This document shows positions 7,974 through 15,407 of a DNA stretch of 28,829 bases, in pieces. The DNA lies in contig CAKUJN010000018.1 in the NCBI GenBank assembly GCA_934661735.1, positions 1-28,829 of the forward strand, written 5' to 3'. The number at the start of each line of letters is the position of its first letter. Position 1 is the first letter of the stretch. A program made the translations under genes and the position numbers. The notes beneath the pieces were generated by a model, which was not told the origin of the DNA, did not search any database, and was given only the letters and a program-made list of their open reading frames with translations. Origin of the DNA: an uncultured Oscillospiraceae bacterium (GTDB lineage Bacteria > Bacillota > Clostridia > Oscillospirales > Oscillospiraceae).

Positions 7974-8543
7974 TTATTGCCGCTGTAACTGAAACTCGTA
8001 AAGCTCCGCGGAAAGAAGCAGCTTTCCGCCGGCGGAAAGCTCGCAGTATTCCGGCAGTCCGTCATCGGAAAGCCAAGTGTCCACGCGAAGCTCATCTTCA
8101 TCATAGCCCACGGTACACGTCATGCGCCAGCCGTTTTCCGCGCTTCCCGCCGCGGCGATGTATTCGCCGCACCAGCTCTGCCCCAGAAGCAGCGGAAGCT
8201 CCATCGGCGCAAGCCGTCCGCCGCCGAGTGCTCCAAGGCCGAACGACGCGCCGTCGTATTCGATCTGCGCGCCCCGCTCCGTGCAGACGGCGCGCAGACC
8301 CGCCAGCGTCTGCGGCTCGATTATCGTCATTTCCGCGCCCGTCTCGGGAGAATAGGCACAGTCCAGTGTAAACTGAAAAACCTGCTCCTCATAATCCGCC
8401 GTAATCCGCGCCTTGAAGCGGCAGCCGCCGCTTTGCAGGACCGAGGCGCGGAAATCCAGCGCCTGCTGCATGGCGTCCGGCCCTTTTGCGCAGCCGCCGA
8501 GCATCAGCGCCAGCAGCAGCGCGACCGCAAGTATTCTCCGCAA
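7974..8543 (-). CDS. lipoprotein, candidate GerS/YdcC-type germination or envelope protein
   Basis: A 189-aa protein with an N-terminal lipoprotein signal: two arginines, a hydrophobic stretch and the lipobox LGGC with the lipidated cysteine at C18. The mature part begins KGPDAMQQALDFRASV and continues with beta-strand-like segments (RFKARITADY, QVFQFTLDCAYSPETGAEMTII), resembling LolA/LppX-like folds. The start is a TTG (8543) 12 nt after the nnrD stop, with a weak GGGTGA site. The position between nnrD and alr is where Clostridioides difficile has gerS (needed for cortex processing in germination) and where Bacillus has ydcC. The function is inferred from position and architecture only; sequence identity to GerS was not tested. 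Confidence 0.8.
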   Translation of the reverse strand: MRRILAVALLLALMLGGCAKGPDAMQQALDFRASVLQSGGCRFKARITADYEEQVFQFTLDCAYSPETGAEMTIIEPQTLAGLRAVCTERGAQIEYDGASFGLGALGGGRLAPMELPLLLGQSWCGEYIAAAGSAENGWRMTCTVGYDEDELRVDTWLSDDGLPEYCELSAGGKLLLSAELYEFQLQRQ

Positions 8544-8555
8544 ATCATCACCCGC

Positions 8556-9425
8556 TCAACGTAAAAGTCGCGGGATTCTGCTCAATAAATCCTCCGGCGT
8601 CATGCCGTACTCGCCAATCTCGGACGCACACAGATCGCCCGCCGCACCGTGAATCCACGCAGCTGCGGCCGCAGCCTCCAGCGGCATGACGCCCTGCCCC
8701 AGCAGAGAGACCAGTATGCCCGCCAGCACGTCCCCGCTCCCGCCGGCGGCAAGCCCCGGGTTTCCGGTCGTGTTGAGGTAGACGTTCAGTCCGTCGGTTG
8801 TGATCGTCCGATATCCCTTGAGCAGAAGCACGCAGCCTGTCCGCGCGGCAAACTGCCGCGCCTCGTCAATCCGGTCCGCCGCCATCGGATTTCCGCCCAT
8901 GCGGATGAATTCTCCGTCGTGCGGCGTCGCGATGACCGGACAGGCGCTCCCGCGCAGTACATCTATATGATGCTCCAGCGCGTTTATGCCGTCGGCGTCC
9001 AGCACCAGCGGACAGCGGCAGCTTTTCAGGAGCCACGTCACCAGCGCCTGCACCTCGTCCGAACGTCCAAGCCCTGGACCGATCAGCACCGCGTCCATGC
9101 CCGCAAGCCGGCGCTCGATTTCACCGCGCGCAGCGAAGCTGAGCCGTCCCTGCGCGTCGCACGGCAGCGGAAACACAATCTGGCTCATACAGTGCGCGGC
9201 CACAATCGGATAGACCGCCTCCGGCACGCCGGCATAGACCAGCCCGCTTCCGGTGCGCGAGGCTGCCTTCGCCGCCAGCGCAGCCGCACCGCTGAGTCCC
9301 GTCGAGCCGCACAGAAGCAGCACGCGTCCATAATCGCCCTTGTGCGAGTTTCTCGCGCGCACCGGCAGAATCGTGCGGATCAGCCCCGCGCCGGTATGCT
9401 GCGCAATCCAGACAGCCTTTGCCAT
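8556..9425 (-). CDS. nnrD: ADP/ATP-dependent NAD(P)H-hydrate dehydratase, no epimerase domain
   Basis: A 289-aa ribokinase-fold repair enzyme (EC 4.2.1.136) that converts damaged S-NAD(P)H hydrate back to NAD(P)H in the cytoplasm using a nucleotide. The family marks are GRVLLLCGSTGLSGA (about 33-47), GPGLG (116-120), TPHDGEF (167-173), LKGYRT and the anion-hole motif GGSGD (228-232) with the general base D232. Only the CARKD/YjeF-C domain is present. The NAD(P)H-hydrate epimerase half that is often fused to it is absent and must lie elsewhere or be missing. The start at 9425 is chosen because AGGAGA lies 7 nt upstream and the domain begins directly after it. A longer open frame to 9566 would run over the promoter. 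It is the first gene of the alr unit. Confidence 0.94.
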   Translation of the reverse strand: MAKAVWIAQHTGAGLIRTILPVRARNSHKGDYGRVLLLCGSTGLSGAAALAAKAASRTGSGLVYAGVPEAVYPIVAAHCMSQIVFPLPCDAQGRLSFAARGEIERRLAGMDAVLIGPGLGRSDEVQALVTWLLKSCRCPLVLDADGINALEHHIDVLRGSACPVIATPHDGEFIRMGGNPMAADRIDEARQFAARTGCVLLLKGYRTITTDGLNVYLNTTGNPGLAAGGSGDVLAGILVSLLGQGVMPLEAAAAAAWIHGAAGDLCASEIGEYGMTPEDLLSRIPRLLR

Positions 9426-9489
9426 GACAGTTCTCCTTTCTCCGCGGAAAAAGATGCTGTGTCCTGCGACGGATATCGAATGCGGTCTT

Positions 9490-9518
9490 ATTATACGGCC
9501 ATTTTCCGCGCACGTCAA
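9490..9518 (-). promoter_or_regulatory. promoter of the nnrD-lipoprotein-alr-mazF operon
   Basis: On the minus strand TTGACG (9513-9518) and a perfect TATAAT (9490-9495) are separated by 17 nt. It is divergent from the pheS T-box promoter. The leader is about 60 nt. Confidence 0.88.
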
Positions 9519-9566
9519 ATCCGAACGGAATATTTGCGCCAAACGCCGCTTTTTCGCTTTTTCCAC

Positions 9567-9595
9567 TTGCGGAACGCGAAAAAATATGATAAAGT
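9567..9595 (+). promoter_or_regulatory. probable promoter of the pheST leader
   Basis: TTGCGG (9567-9572) and TAAAGT (9590-9595) with 17 nt between them; the overlapping TATGAT (9585-9590) is an alternative -10 with poorer -35 spacing. It lies directly before the T-box leader. Confidence 0.5.
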
Positions 9596-9601
9596 GTCAG
9601 T

Positions 9602-9866
9602 AATATGCAAAGGCGATGATCGGGCTGTCTGAAATCGGCGCGCAGCTACAGAGAGGGCGGGGTGCTGCAACCGTCTGCTGCGGATGGAGGGCCTTCTCCC
9701 GTGAGCCGCGGCCTGAATGCGGAGCATTTTCTGTCAGTAGGGCTCGCCGGTCTGCTCCGTTAACGGCAGAACAGGTTTTTGCCTGAAAGCGCGCCCTATG
9801 GCGAATGCGGGTGGTACCGCGGAAGCATGTCTTTCGTCCCCAATGTGGACGGAGGGCGCTTTTTTT
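9602..9866 (+). promoter_or_regulatory. T-box riboswitch leader of pheST
   Basis: The leader contains a T-box sequence CGGGTGGTACCGCG (9808-9821), followed by an intrinsic terminator and then pheS. The opening GCGATGATCGGG (9613-9624) and a long structured stretch to about 9760 fit stem I. Uncharged tRNA-Phe is expected to turn on pheST. The specifier is probably a Phe codon, but I did not assign its position with certainty. Another structured arm, CAGGTTTTTGCCTG, lies at 9771-9784. Confidence 0.92.
9829..9866 (+). terminator. regulated terminator inside the pheST T-box leader
   Basis: An 11-bp stem, counting G-U pairs (9829-9839 with 9847-9857), around a 7-nt loop is followed by GC and seven T. 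It competes with the T-box antiterminator. Confidence 0.85.
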
Positions 9867-9926
9867 CGCCTGTCAGAGCGTATTCCGGCATTCTGCTTCA
9901 TCAACAACGCAAAGGAGATATACAAC

Positions 9927-10955
9927 ATGAAAGAGCAACTGGAAAAAATCCGGCAGGAGGCGCTCGGCGCGCTCGGCTCGGTTTCCGACGCCAATGAGCT
10001 GGATGCGCTGCGCGTCCGCTTCCTTGGCAAAAAGGGCGAGCTGACCGGCGTTCTGAAGATGATGGGAAAGCTCTCCGCCGAGGAGCGCCCCGTCATGGGC
10101 CAGATGGCAAACGACGTGCGCGCCGCTATCGAGGAAAAGCTGGACGAGGCAAAAACGGCGCTGAAGGCAAAGGCGCTGGAAGCCAGGCTGAAGGCGGAGA
10201 CGCTGGACGTGACCATCCCCGGCGAGCCGGTGGAGCTTGGACACCGCCATCCGATGAACAAGGCGCTGGACGAGGCGAAGGAGCTGTTCATCTCCATGGG
10301 CTTCAAGGTTCTTGACGGCCCCGAGGTCGAGCTTGCCGACTATAACTTTACCAAGCTGAATATTGCAGAGAATCACCCCTCCCGCGACCGCAGCGACACG
10401 TTCTATACCACCGACGACGAATCTGTCCTGCTGCGCACACAGACCAGCCCCATGCAGATCCGCGCCATGGAGGCCATCGGTCAGCCGCCCATCCGCATCC
10501 TCGCGCCGGGCCGTGTGTTCCGCAAGGACGAGGTTGACGCGACGCATTCGCCGATGTTCCACCAGATTGAGGGGCTCGTCATTGACAAGGGCGTCACGAT
10601 GGCAGATCTCAAGGGCACGCTGGAAACGCTGATCAAGGCGATGTACGGTCCCGATTCCGTCATCCGCTTCCGTCCGCACCACTTCCCGTTCACCGAACCG
10701 AGCTGCGAGGTCGACGTGCAGTGCTTCAAGTGTAAGGGCGCGGGCTGCCCGACGTGCAAGGGCGAGGGCTGGATCGAGCTTCTGGGCGCGGGCATGGTGC
10801 ATCCGAAGGTTCTTGAGGGCTGCGGCATCGACCCGAATGTCTACTCCGGCTTCGCGTTCGGCATCGGCCTTGAGCGCATGGCCATGCGCCGCTTCAGGAT
10901 CAGCGACATGCGCATGATCTTTGAAAACGACATCCGCTTCCTGTCGCAGTTCTAA
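9927..10955 (+). CDS. pheS: phenylalanyl-tRNA synthetase, alpha subunit
   Basis: A 342-aa catalytic subunit of the alpha2-beta2 enzyme that charges tRNA-Phe. The N-terminal coiled-coil arm (about 1-90) is rich in charged residues. The class II core follows, with the motif 2 region THSPMFHQIEG and the motif 3 segment GFAFGIGLERMAM, and the typical ISQF-like end (FLSQF). Cysteines C266, C269, C274 and C277 (CFKCKGAGCPTC) form the putative metal knuckle that is also present in Bacillus PheS. The start at 9927 has a strong AAAGGAGAT site; a longer frame upstream would run through the T-box and is rejected. pheT follows after 12 nt. Confidence 0.98.
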   Translation: MKEQLEKIRQEALGALGSVSDANELDALRVRFLGKKGELTGVLKMMGKLSAEERPVMGQMANDVRAAIEEKLDEAKTALKAKALEARLKAETLDVTIPGEPVELGHRHPMNKALDEAKELFISMGFKVLDGPEVELADYNFTKLNIAENHPSRDRSDTFYTTDDESVLLRTQTSPMQIRAMEAIGQPPIRILAPGRVFRKDEVDATHSPMFHQIEGLVIDKGVTMADLKGTLETLIKAMYGPDSVIRFRPHHFPFTEPSCEVDVQCFKCKGAGCPTCKGEGWIELLGAGMVHPKVLEGCGIDPNVYSGFAFGIGLERMAMRRFRISDMRMIFENDIRFLSQF

Positions 10956-10967
10956 GGAGGGTATGCA

Positions 10968-13352
10968 ATGAACATTTCAAGAAAATGGCTTTCCGAGTTC
11001 GTCGACATCACCGCGACGGACCGCGAATATGATGAGATTATGACTATCGCCGGTCAGAAGGTGGAGACGACCACACGCATGGACGCGGAAATCAAAAACG
11101 TCGTTGTGGGAAAGGTGCTCTCCATCGTCCGGCATGAAAACTCCGACCACATGTGGGTCTGTCAGGTGGACGTCGGCGGCAGCGAGCCGGTACAGATCGT
11201 CACCGGCGCGCAGAACGTGCATCAGGGCGATCTGGTTCCTGTGGCACAGCACAATTCGTATCTGCCGGGCGGCGTGCATATCACAAAGGGCACGCTCCGC
11301 GGCGTCGAGTCGTGCGGCATGCTCTGCTCGTACAAGGAGCTGGGACTGACCGAGCACGACTGCCCCGAGGCGTATGCCGACGGCATCTGGATTCTGAATG
11401 ACGAGGGCTGCGAGGTCGGCGAGGACATGAACAGGGTCATCGGCAACGACGACTCGATCGTGGAATTTGAGATCACAAACAACCGCCCCGACTGCTACAG
11501 CCTGCTGGGTCTGGCGCGCGAAACCGCCGCGGCGTTCAACGTTCCGATGAAGCATCATGTGCCGCTTGTAAAGGGCGGCGGCAAGGGTGAACTGACCGAG
11601 CTTCTGGACGTGGAGGTTCCGGCGGACGATCTGTGCCTGCGCTATACGGCCAGAATGGTGCGCAACGTCAAAATCGCGCCCAGCCCGAAATGGATGCGCC
11701 GCCGCCTGCGCGCTGCCGGCATTCGTCCGATCAACAACATCGTCGACATCACGAACTATGTCATGGTTGAATACGGCCAGCCGATGCACGCGTTTGACTA
11801 TCGCTATGTCAAGGGCGGCCGCATCATCGTCCGCCGTGCGGGCGACGATCAGACGCTCACCACGCTGGACGGAAACGTCCGCAATCTTCAGCCCGACATG
11901 CTGGTCATCGCCGACGAAACGAAGCCCGTCGGCCTTGCCGGCATCATGGGCGGCGAAAACAGCGAAATCGTTGACGACACCGTAGACGTCGTATTCGAGT
12001 CCGCAAACTTCCTTGGCGCGTCCATCCGCAAAACGGCGCTGGCGCTGGGCATGCGCACCGACGCGTCGGCGAAATTTGAAAAGGACATTGACCCGATGCT
12101 GACCCTTCCCGCCGTCAACCGCGCGTGTGAGCTGGTCGAGCTGCTGGGCGCGGGCGAGGTTCTCGACGGCGTAATCGACATTCTCAACTATATTCCCGAA
12201 ACCGTTGAACTGCCGCTCGAGCCGGAGCGCGTCAACGCGCTGCTGGGCACTGACATTCCGCGCGAGGACATGGTGGAATACCTGCGCCGCGAGGAAATTG
12301 AGGTCAAAGGCGATATGATTCAGGTCCCGTCCTGGCGTCCCGATCTGCGCTGCATGGCCGATATCGCCGAGGAAGTCGCGCGCTACTACGGCTATAACCG
12401 CATCGTCACAACCGCCATGCGCGGCACGACGACCATCGGCGGCTACAGCCCCGAGGAGGCGCTGGAGAATCAGGCGTGCCTGCTGGCGCGCAGCCTCGGC
12501 TACAGCGAGATCATCACCTATTCGTTCGTCTCCCCCACCGTGTTTGACTCCATCCGCATTCCGGCGGATTCGCCGCTGCGCAGAACGATCAGAATCATCA
12601 ACCCGCTCGGCGAGGACACGTCGATCATGCGGACAGTAATCCTGCCCAGCATGCTGGATATTCTGGCGCGCAACTTCGCGCACAAGAACAAGAACGTCAA
12701 GCTGTATGAGATGGGCCGTGTCTATCTGCCGGTTGACGGACAGAAGCTGCCGGATGAGCCGAAGCGCCTGATTTTCGGCGCTTACGGCGAGGGCGAAAGC
12801 TTCTTCACGATGAAGGGCGAGATTGACGCGCTGCTGCATTCGCTGAATGTAAAGCCCGCCGAGTATCTGCCCGACACGGAAAATCCCAGCTACCACCCCG
12901 GCCGCTGCGCGGATATCGTCTGCGGCAGCACGAAAATCGGCGTTATCGGCCAGGTGCATCCGCTCATTGCCGAGGGCTACGGCATCGGCGCGGAGGTCTA
13001 TGTCTGTGAGCTGGACTTTGAGGCCGTGCGCACGCAGCTGGACGACGAGCGCGTGTTCCACGCGCTGCCGCGCTTCCCGTCCGTCACGCGCGATCTGGCG
13101 CTGGTGTGCGACGAGAGCCTGACCGTTGGTCAGATCGAGCGCTGCATTACTCAGGCCGCCGGAAAGCTTTTGCAGAAGATCAACCTGTTCGACATCTACC
13201 GCGGTCCCGCCATTCCCGCCGGCAAGAAGAGCGTCGCATTCAGTCTGGAGCTGCGCGCCGACGACCGGACGCTGACGGACGACGATTCGACCGGCGTTGT
13301 CAACGCCGTGCTGGAAAAGCTGAAGGACGAGCTGAACGTCGTTCTGCGCTGA
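10968..13352 (+). CDS. pheT: phenylalanyl-tRNA synthetase, beta subunit
   Basis: A 794-aa beta subunit (usual length about 800). Domains in order: an N-terminal segment (1-40), an EMAP/OB tRNA-binding fold (about 40-150, with VVGKVLSIVRHENSDHMWVC), the B3/B4 editing domain (about 210-390), B5 (about 400-475, LLGTDIPREDM), a catalytic-like core (about 480-680, with FVSPTVFDSIRIP) and a C-terminal anticodon-binding FDX-ACB domain (about 700-793, FPSVTRDLALVCDESL). AAGGAGGG lies before the ATG. It is translated with pheS from the T-box-controlled transcript. It has the full length and no missing parts. Confidence 0.98.
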   Translation: MNISRKWLSEFVDITATDREYDEIMTIAGQKVETTTRMDAEIKNVVVGKVLSIVRHENSDHMWVCQVDVGGSEPVQIVTGAQNVHQGDLVPVAQHNSYLPGGVHITKGTLRGVESCGMLCSYKELGLTEHDCPEAYADGIWILNDEGCEVGEDMNRVIGNDDSIVEFEITNNRPDCYSLLGLARETAAAFNVPMKHHVPLVKGGGKGELTELLDVEVPADDLCLRYTARMVRNVKIAPSPKWMRRRLRAAGIRPINNIVDITNYVMVEYGQPMHAFDYRYVKGGRIIVRRAGDDQTLTTLDGNVRNLQPDMLVIADETKPVGLAGIMGGENSEIVDDTVDVVFESANFLGASIRKTALALGMRTDASAKFEKDIDPMLTLPAVNRACELVELLGAGEVLDGVIDILNYIPETVELPLEPERVNALLGTDIPREDMVEYLRREEIEVKGDMIQVPSWRPDLRCMADIAEEVARYYGYNRIVTTAMRGTTTIGGYSPEEALENQACLLARSLGYSEIITYSFVSPTVFDSIRIPADSPLRRTIRIINPLGEDTSIMRTVILPSMLDILARNFAHKNKNVKLYEMGRVYLPVDGQKLPDEPKRLIFGAYGEGESFFTMKGEIDALLHSLNVKPAEYLPDTENPSYHPGRCADIVCGSTKIGVIGQVHPLIAEGYGIGAEVYVCELDFEAVRTQLDDERVFHALPRFPSVTRDLALVCDESLTVGQIERCITQAAGKLLQKINLFDIYRGPAIPAGKKSVAFSLELRADDRTLTDDDSTGVVNAVLEKLKDELNVVLR

Positions 13353-13381
13353 ACACAGGTATAAGCCGCGCAATCTGCCGC

Positions 13382-13403
13382 CATACTCTCCCTTGCGAGT
13401 ATG
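13382..13403 (+). other. small hairpin behind pheT
   Basis: A 7-bp stem CATACTC/GAGTATG with an 8-nt loop, extendable by a few outer pairs. There is no U-tract, so it may be a processing or weak termination site. It is the only structure seen in the 160 nt between pheT and ireB besides the ireB promoter. Confidence 0.35.
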
Positions 13404-13443
13404 TGCGCCGCGAACTTGTAACATAATTGAAATGTTCAGGTGA

Positions 13444-13472
13444 TTTACTTTTATGCCACAATATATTATGAT
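13444..13472 (+). promoter_or_regulatory. probable promoter of ireB
   Basis: TTTACT (13444-13449) and TATGAT (13467-13472) with 17-nt spacing in a locally AT-rich stretch, about 40 nt before the ireB start. Confidence 0.6.
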
Positions 13473-13512
13473 AGCAGCATGAAAGAAACACAACAGCAAG
13501 GGAGGTAACCGT

Positions 13513-13758
13513 ATGGAGCGCAACACCATCAAGTTTGTGGTTCCCGATGACTCGGCAGAAGAGATGAAGGCCATTTTGACCTCGGTCTACAGTTCCTTAA
13601 GCGAAAAAGGTTATAACCCGATCAATCAGATCGTCGGTTACCTGCTTTCGGAGGACCCGACCTATATCACGAACTACAACAACGCGCGCAGTCTGATCTG
13701 CAAGCTGGACCGTGACGAGCTTCTTCAGGAGCTGGTGCGTCACTACCTGTTTGACTGA
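13513..13758 (+). CDS. ireB: IreB family regulatory phosphoprotein (UPF0297)
   Basis: An 81-aa protein with the almost invariant family core [21 protein letters not shown], followed by [24 protein letters not shown]. In Enterococcus faecalis IreB is a small cytoplasmic dimer phosphorylated near its N-terminus by the PASTA kinase IreK. It dampens cephalosporin resistance by acting in cell-wall synthesis control. T5 here is a possible phosphosite by position, which is inference. GGGAGG lies in front of the ATG. The gene usually sits between alaS and ruvX (yrzL-yrrK in Bacillus). Here it stands alone, with its own promoter and terminator. Confidence 0.95.
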   Translation: MERNTIKFVVPDDSAEEMKAILTSVYSSLSEKGYNPINQIVGYLLSEDPTYITNYNNARSLICKLDRDELLQELVRHYLFD

Positions 13759-13772
13759 GAGACCCTGCATTT

Positions 13773-13807
13773 CAGGCGGCTTGCTTGACCAAGCCGCCTG
13801 ATTTTTT
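13773..13807 (+). terminator. Rho-independent terminator of ireB
   Basis: A 10-bp perfect stem (CAGGCGGCTT with AAGCCGCCTG), an 8-nt loop and six T. Confidence 0.93.
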
Positions 13808-13915
13808 CTCATCTGAACCCCGTGTCCAAAACATCCAACTGATTTCGCAATTCCCTGATTTCCCGCGCAACGCACCGGACCGGTTGCAGCACATGCGTCA
13901 TTTCAGAAACATTTG

Positions 13916-13944
13916 TTGACAAAATTATCGCATTGTGTTACAAT
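13916..13944 (+). promoter_or_regulatory. strong sigma-A-type promoter for the 96-aa protein / NlpC unit
   Basis: A perfect TTGACA (13916-13921), a 17-nt spacer and TACAAT (13939-13944). The leader to the ATG at 13973 is short, about 20 nt, with AGGAGGT between. Nothing else is seen in 13808-13915. Confidence 0.92.
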
Positions 13945-13972
13945 TTGGTTACATTGTATCAGGAGGTACTCT

Positions 13973-14263
13973 ATGGCTGAAGAAAAGGACCTGCTCATGT
14001 ACAAGGGCATTCCGCTCATGAGAAAGGATAATATCATCTACTACGGCTCCATGGCCGATTCGCATATTGTCATGCTGCAAATTCTGGAGACAGAAAAGCG
14101 GCAGGACACGGAAATCGCCACTAAGGTTTCGGTTGAGCTTCAACTGACCGACCCCAACGTGCGCGCCAGGGACCGCATCGTGAAAAAGAGCACAAAAGAC
14201 GGCTTCTATACGGCTTTGGATGTTGGCTGTGTGTGGCTGAAGCGGGCGCTCGCCGCGAAATAA
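13973..14263 (+). CDS. small conserved hypothetical protein (96 aa)
   Basis: A 96-aa basic soluble protein. It starts MAEEKDLLMYKGIPLMRKDN, continues with YYGSMADSHIVMLQIL and KVSVELQLTD, and ends in a helix (TALDVGCVWLKRALAAK). I recognise this pattern from uncharacterised small proteins of Oscillospirales/Clostridia, but no function is known to me. There is no signal peptide, membrane segment or cysteine cluster. The start at 13973 is fixed by AGGAGGT eight bases upstream and by the promoter. A longer frame from 13913 would overlap the promoter. It is followed after 23 nt by a secreted cell-wall hydrolase, which suggests coexpression. The strong promoter suggests vegetative expression. Confidence 0.85.
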   Translation: MAEEKDLLMYKGIPLMRKDNIIYYGSMADSHIVMLQILETEKRQDTEIATKVSVELQLTDPNVRARDRIVKKSTKDGFYTALDVGCVWLKRALAAK

Positions 14264-14286
14264 TTTTTCTTCCGGACACGGAGGTC

Positions 14287-15186
14287 ATGATGAGAAAGAG
14301 AAACCGGCTGATTGCCGCACTGACCCTGTCGGCGGCAATTACGCTTGCCTGCGCCCTCCCCGCGTGGGCAGTGGAACTGAAAACCGGAATCGGAATCGTG
14401 GAGGCAGACGGTCTGCGCCTGCGCGCGAAGCCCGATACCGGCGCGGAAATTCTGGACAACGCGAACTGCGGCGATAATGTCGTGATTATCCGCGAGTCCG
14501 GAGATTTCTATCTGGTCGACTACAATTTGCAGATCGGCTATATGGCGAAGGACTACATCACGTTCAAGGAGCGCGAGAATATTGAGCTTGGCTATGCCAA
14601 CGTCGCCGAGGCCAGCGTCAACCTGCGCGCAAAGCCCGACCCGAACGCAGAGCTTCTGGCGCAGCTGACCCCAGGCGACAGGCCGTATATCATCGGTCTG
14701 AACTGCGGATGGTACAAGGTCACATTCGGCGAGCTGACGGGCTACATCCGCAGCGACCTGCTGGAGCTGACGGAAAAGCCGGCTGGGAATTCCGGCGGCG
14801 CGGCCGACTATGTCTCACAGGGACAGAAGGTCGTGGACGAGGCGAAAAAATATCTCGGCTATCGCTACATCTGGGGCGGCACCACGCCGTCCGGCGGCTT
14901 TGACTGCTCGGGCTATACGCGCTATGTCTTTGCGCAGCTGGGCTATTCCATCCGGCGCACTGCCGGACAGCAGCTGACAAACGGCACCGCCGTCACCGAG
15001 CTGCAAAAGGGCGATCTGGTCTTTTTCACCAATACATACGCAACCAGCGAGGCCGCCAGCCATGTCGGCATCTACATCGGCGACAACCAGTTCATCCACG
15101 CTGACGGCACCAGCGTCTCCATCACGGCCATGGATCACCCGTTCTACGCCGCGCGGTACATCGGCGCGCGCCGTATTGTGAGCTGA
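14287..15186 (+). CDS. secreted SH3-domain / NlpC-P60 cell-wall endopeptidase
   Basis: A 299-aa exported protein. The signal peptide (1-28) has a basic start (MMRKRNR), a hydrophobic core and an AWA cleavage site. Two bacterial SH3 domains follow (about 35-95 and 103-162), each with the LRAKPD motif, and a short linker at about 163-176. The C-terminal NlpC/P60 domain (about 178-299) carries the catalytic C207 (FDCSGY) with H259 (SHVGIYIG) and H271 (FIHAD). The family cleaves peptide stems of peptidoglycan, usually the gamma-D-Glu to diamino acid bond. The SH3 domains bind the wall. GGAGG lies just upstream of the ATG at 14287; a second ATG follows directly. It is the last gene of the unit, with a terminator 48 nt after the stop. 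Confidence 0.95.
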   Translation: MMRKRNRLIAALTLSAAITLACALPAWAVELKTGIGIVEADGLRLRAKPDTGAEILDNANCGDNVVIIRESGDFYLVDYNLQIGYMAKDYITFKERENIELGYANVAEASVNLRAKPDPNAELLAQLTPGDRPYIIGLNCGWYKVTFGELTGYIRSDLLELTEKPAGNSGGAADYVSQGQKVVDEAKKYLGYRYIWGGTTPSGGFDCSGYTRYVFAQLGYSIRRTAGQQLTNGTAVTELQKGDLVFFTNTYATSEAASHVGIYIGDNQFIHADGTSVSITAMDHPFYAARYIGARRIVS

Positions 15187-15233
15187 GCGCCTGAAAAGCC
15201 GAAAATTTTTTCAAAATCAGGTATAGAATTTCA

Positions 15234-15267
15234 GAAGTCGCACAGAATATCTGTGCGACTTCTTTTT
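15234..15267 (+). terminator. Rho-independent terminator of the NlpC unit
   Basis: A perfect 12-bp stem (GAAGTCGCACAG with CTGTGCGACTTC), a 5-nt loop and five T. Confidence 0.95.
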
Positions 15268-15287
15268 CATTTTTCCATTCCTTTTCA

Positions 15288-15327
15288 GGAAGCGCCGGAC
15301 GCTTTTTCCAACTGTACCGGCGCTTCC
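15288..15327. repeat. inverted repeat upstream of spoVAD
   Basis: Eleven bases (GGAAGCGCCGG) recur inverted (CCGGCGCTTCC) across an 18-nt T-rich loop. No U-tract follows on either strand. It lies between two terminators. Confidence 0.6.
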
Positions 15328-15330
15328 ATG

Positions 15331-15364
15331 AACCGCGGAGGCTAACTTCCGCGGTTATTTTTTT
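15331..15364 (+). terminator. second terminator-like hairpin before spoVAD
   Basis: A 9-bp stem (AACCGCGGA with TCCGCGGTT), an 8-nt loop and ATTTTTTT. With the terminator at 15234 it insulates spoVAD from vegetative readthrough. Confidence 0.85.
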
Positions 15365-15374
15365 GCATTTCCGG

Positions 15375-15381
15375 CATACTA
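15375..15381 (+). promoter_or_regulatory. sigma-G-like -10 element for spoVAD
   Basis: CATACTA, the consensus -10 core of the forespore sigma factor SigG, stands 27 nt before the spoVAD ATG. A good -35 (TGAATA-like) is not evident 17-18 nt upstream because the terminator occupies that space. A sporulation promoter is expected here since spoVA operons are SigG-dependent in spore formers. Confidence 0.55.
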
Positions 15382-15407
15382 ACATCAGAAAATTCGGGAG
15401 GGATTCT

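Noticed and set aside
9426..9566. N-terminal extension of nnrD
   Set aside because: It would cross the -10/-35 elements; the ATG at 9425 has a good ribosome site and the domain begins there.
10722..10757. Cysteine cluster in PheS as a novel insertion
   Set aside because: The same CxxC...CxxC knuckle occurs in Bacillus PheS, so it is ordinary for the lineage.
10977..13574. 865-codon minus-strand frame opposite pheT
   Set aside because: It mirrors pheT codon by codon and runs through the ireB promoter; pheT is unmistakable on the plus strand.
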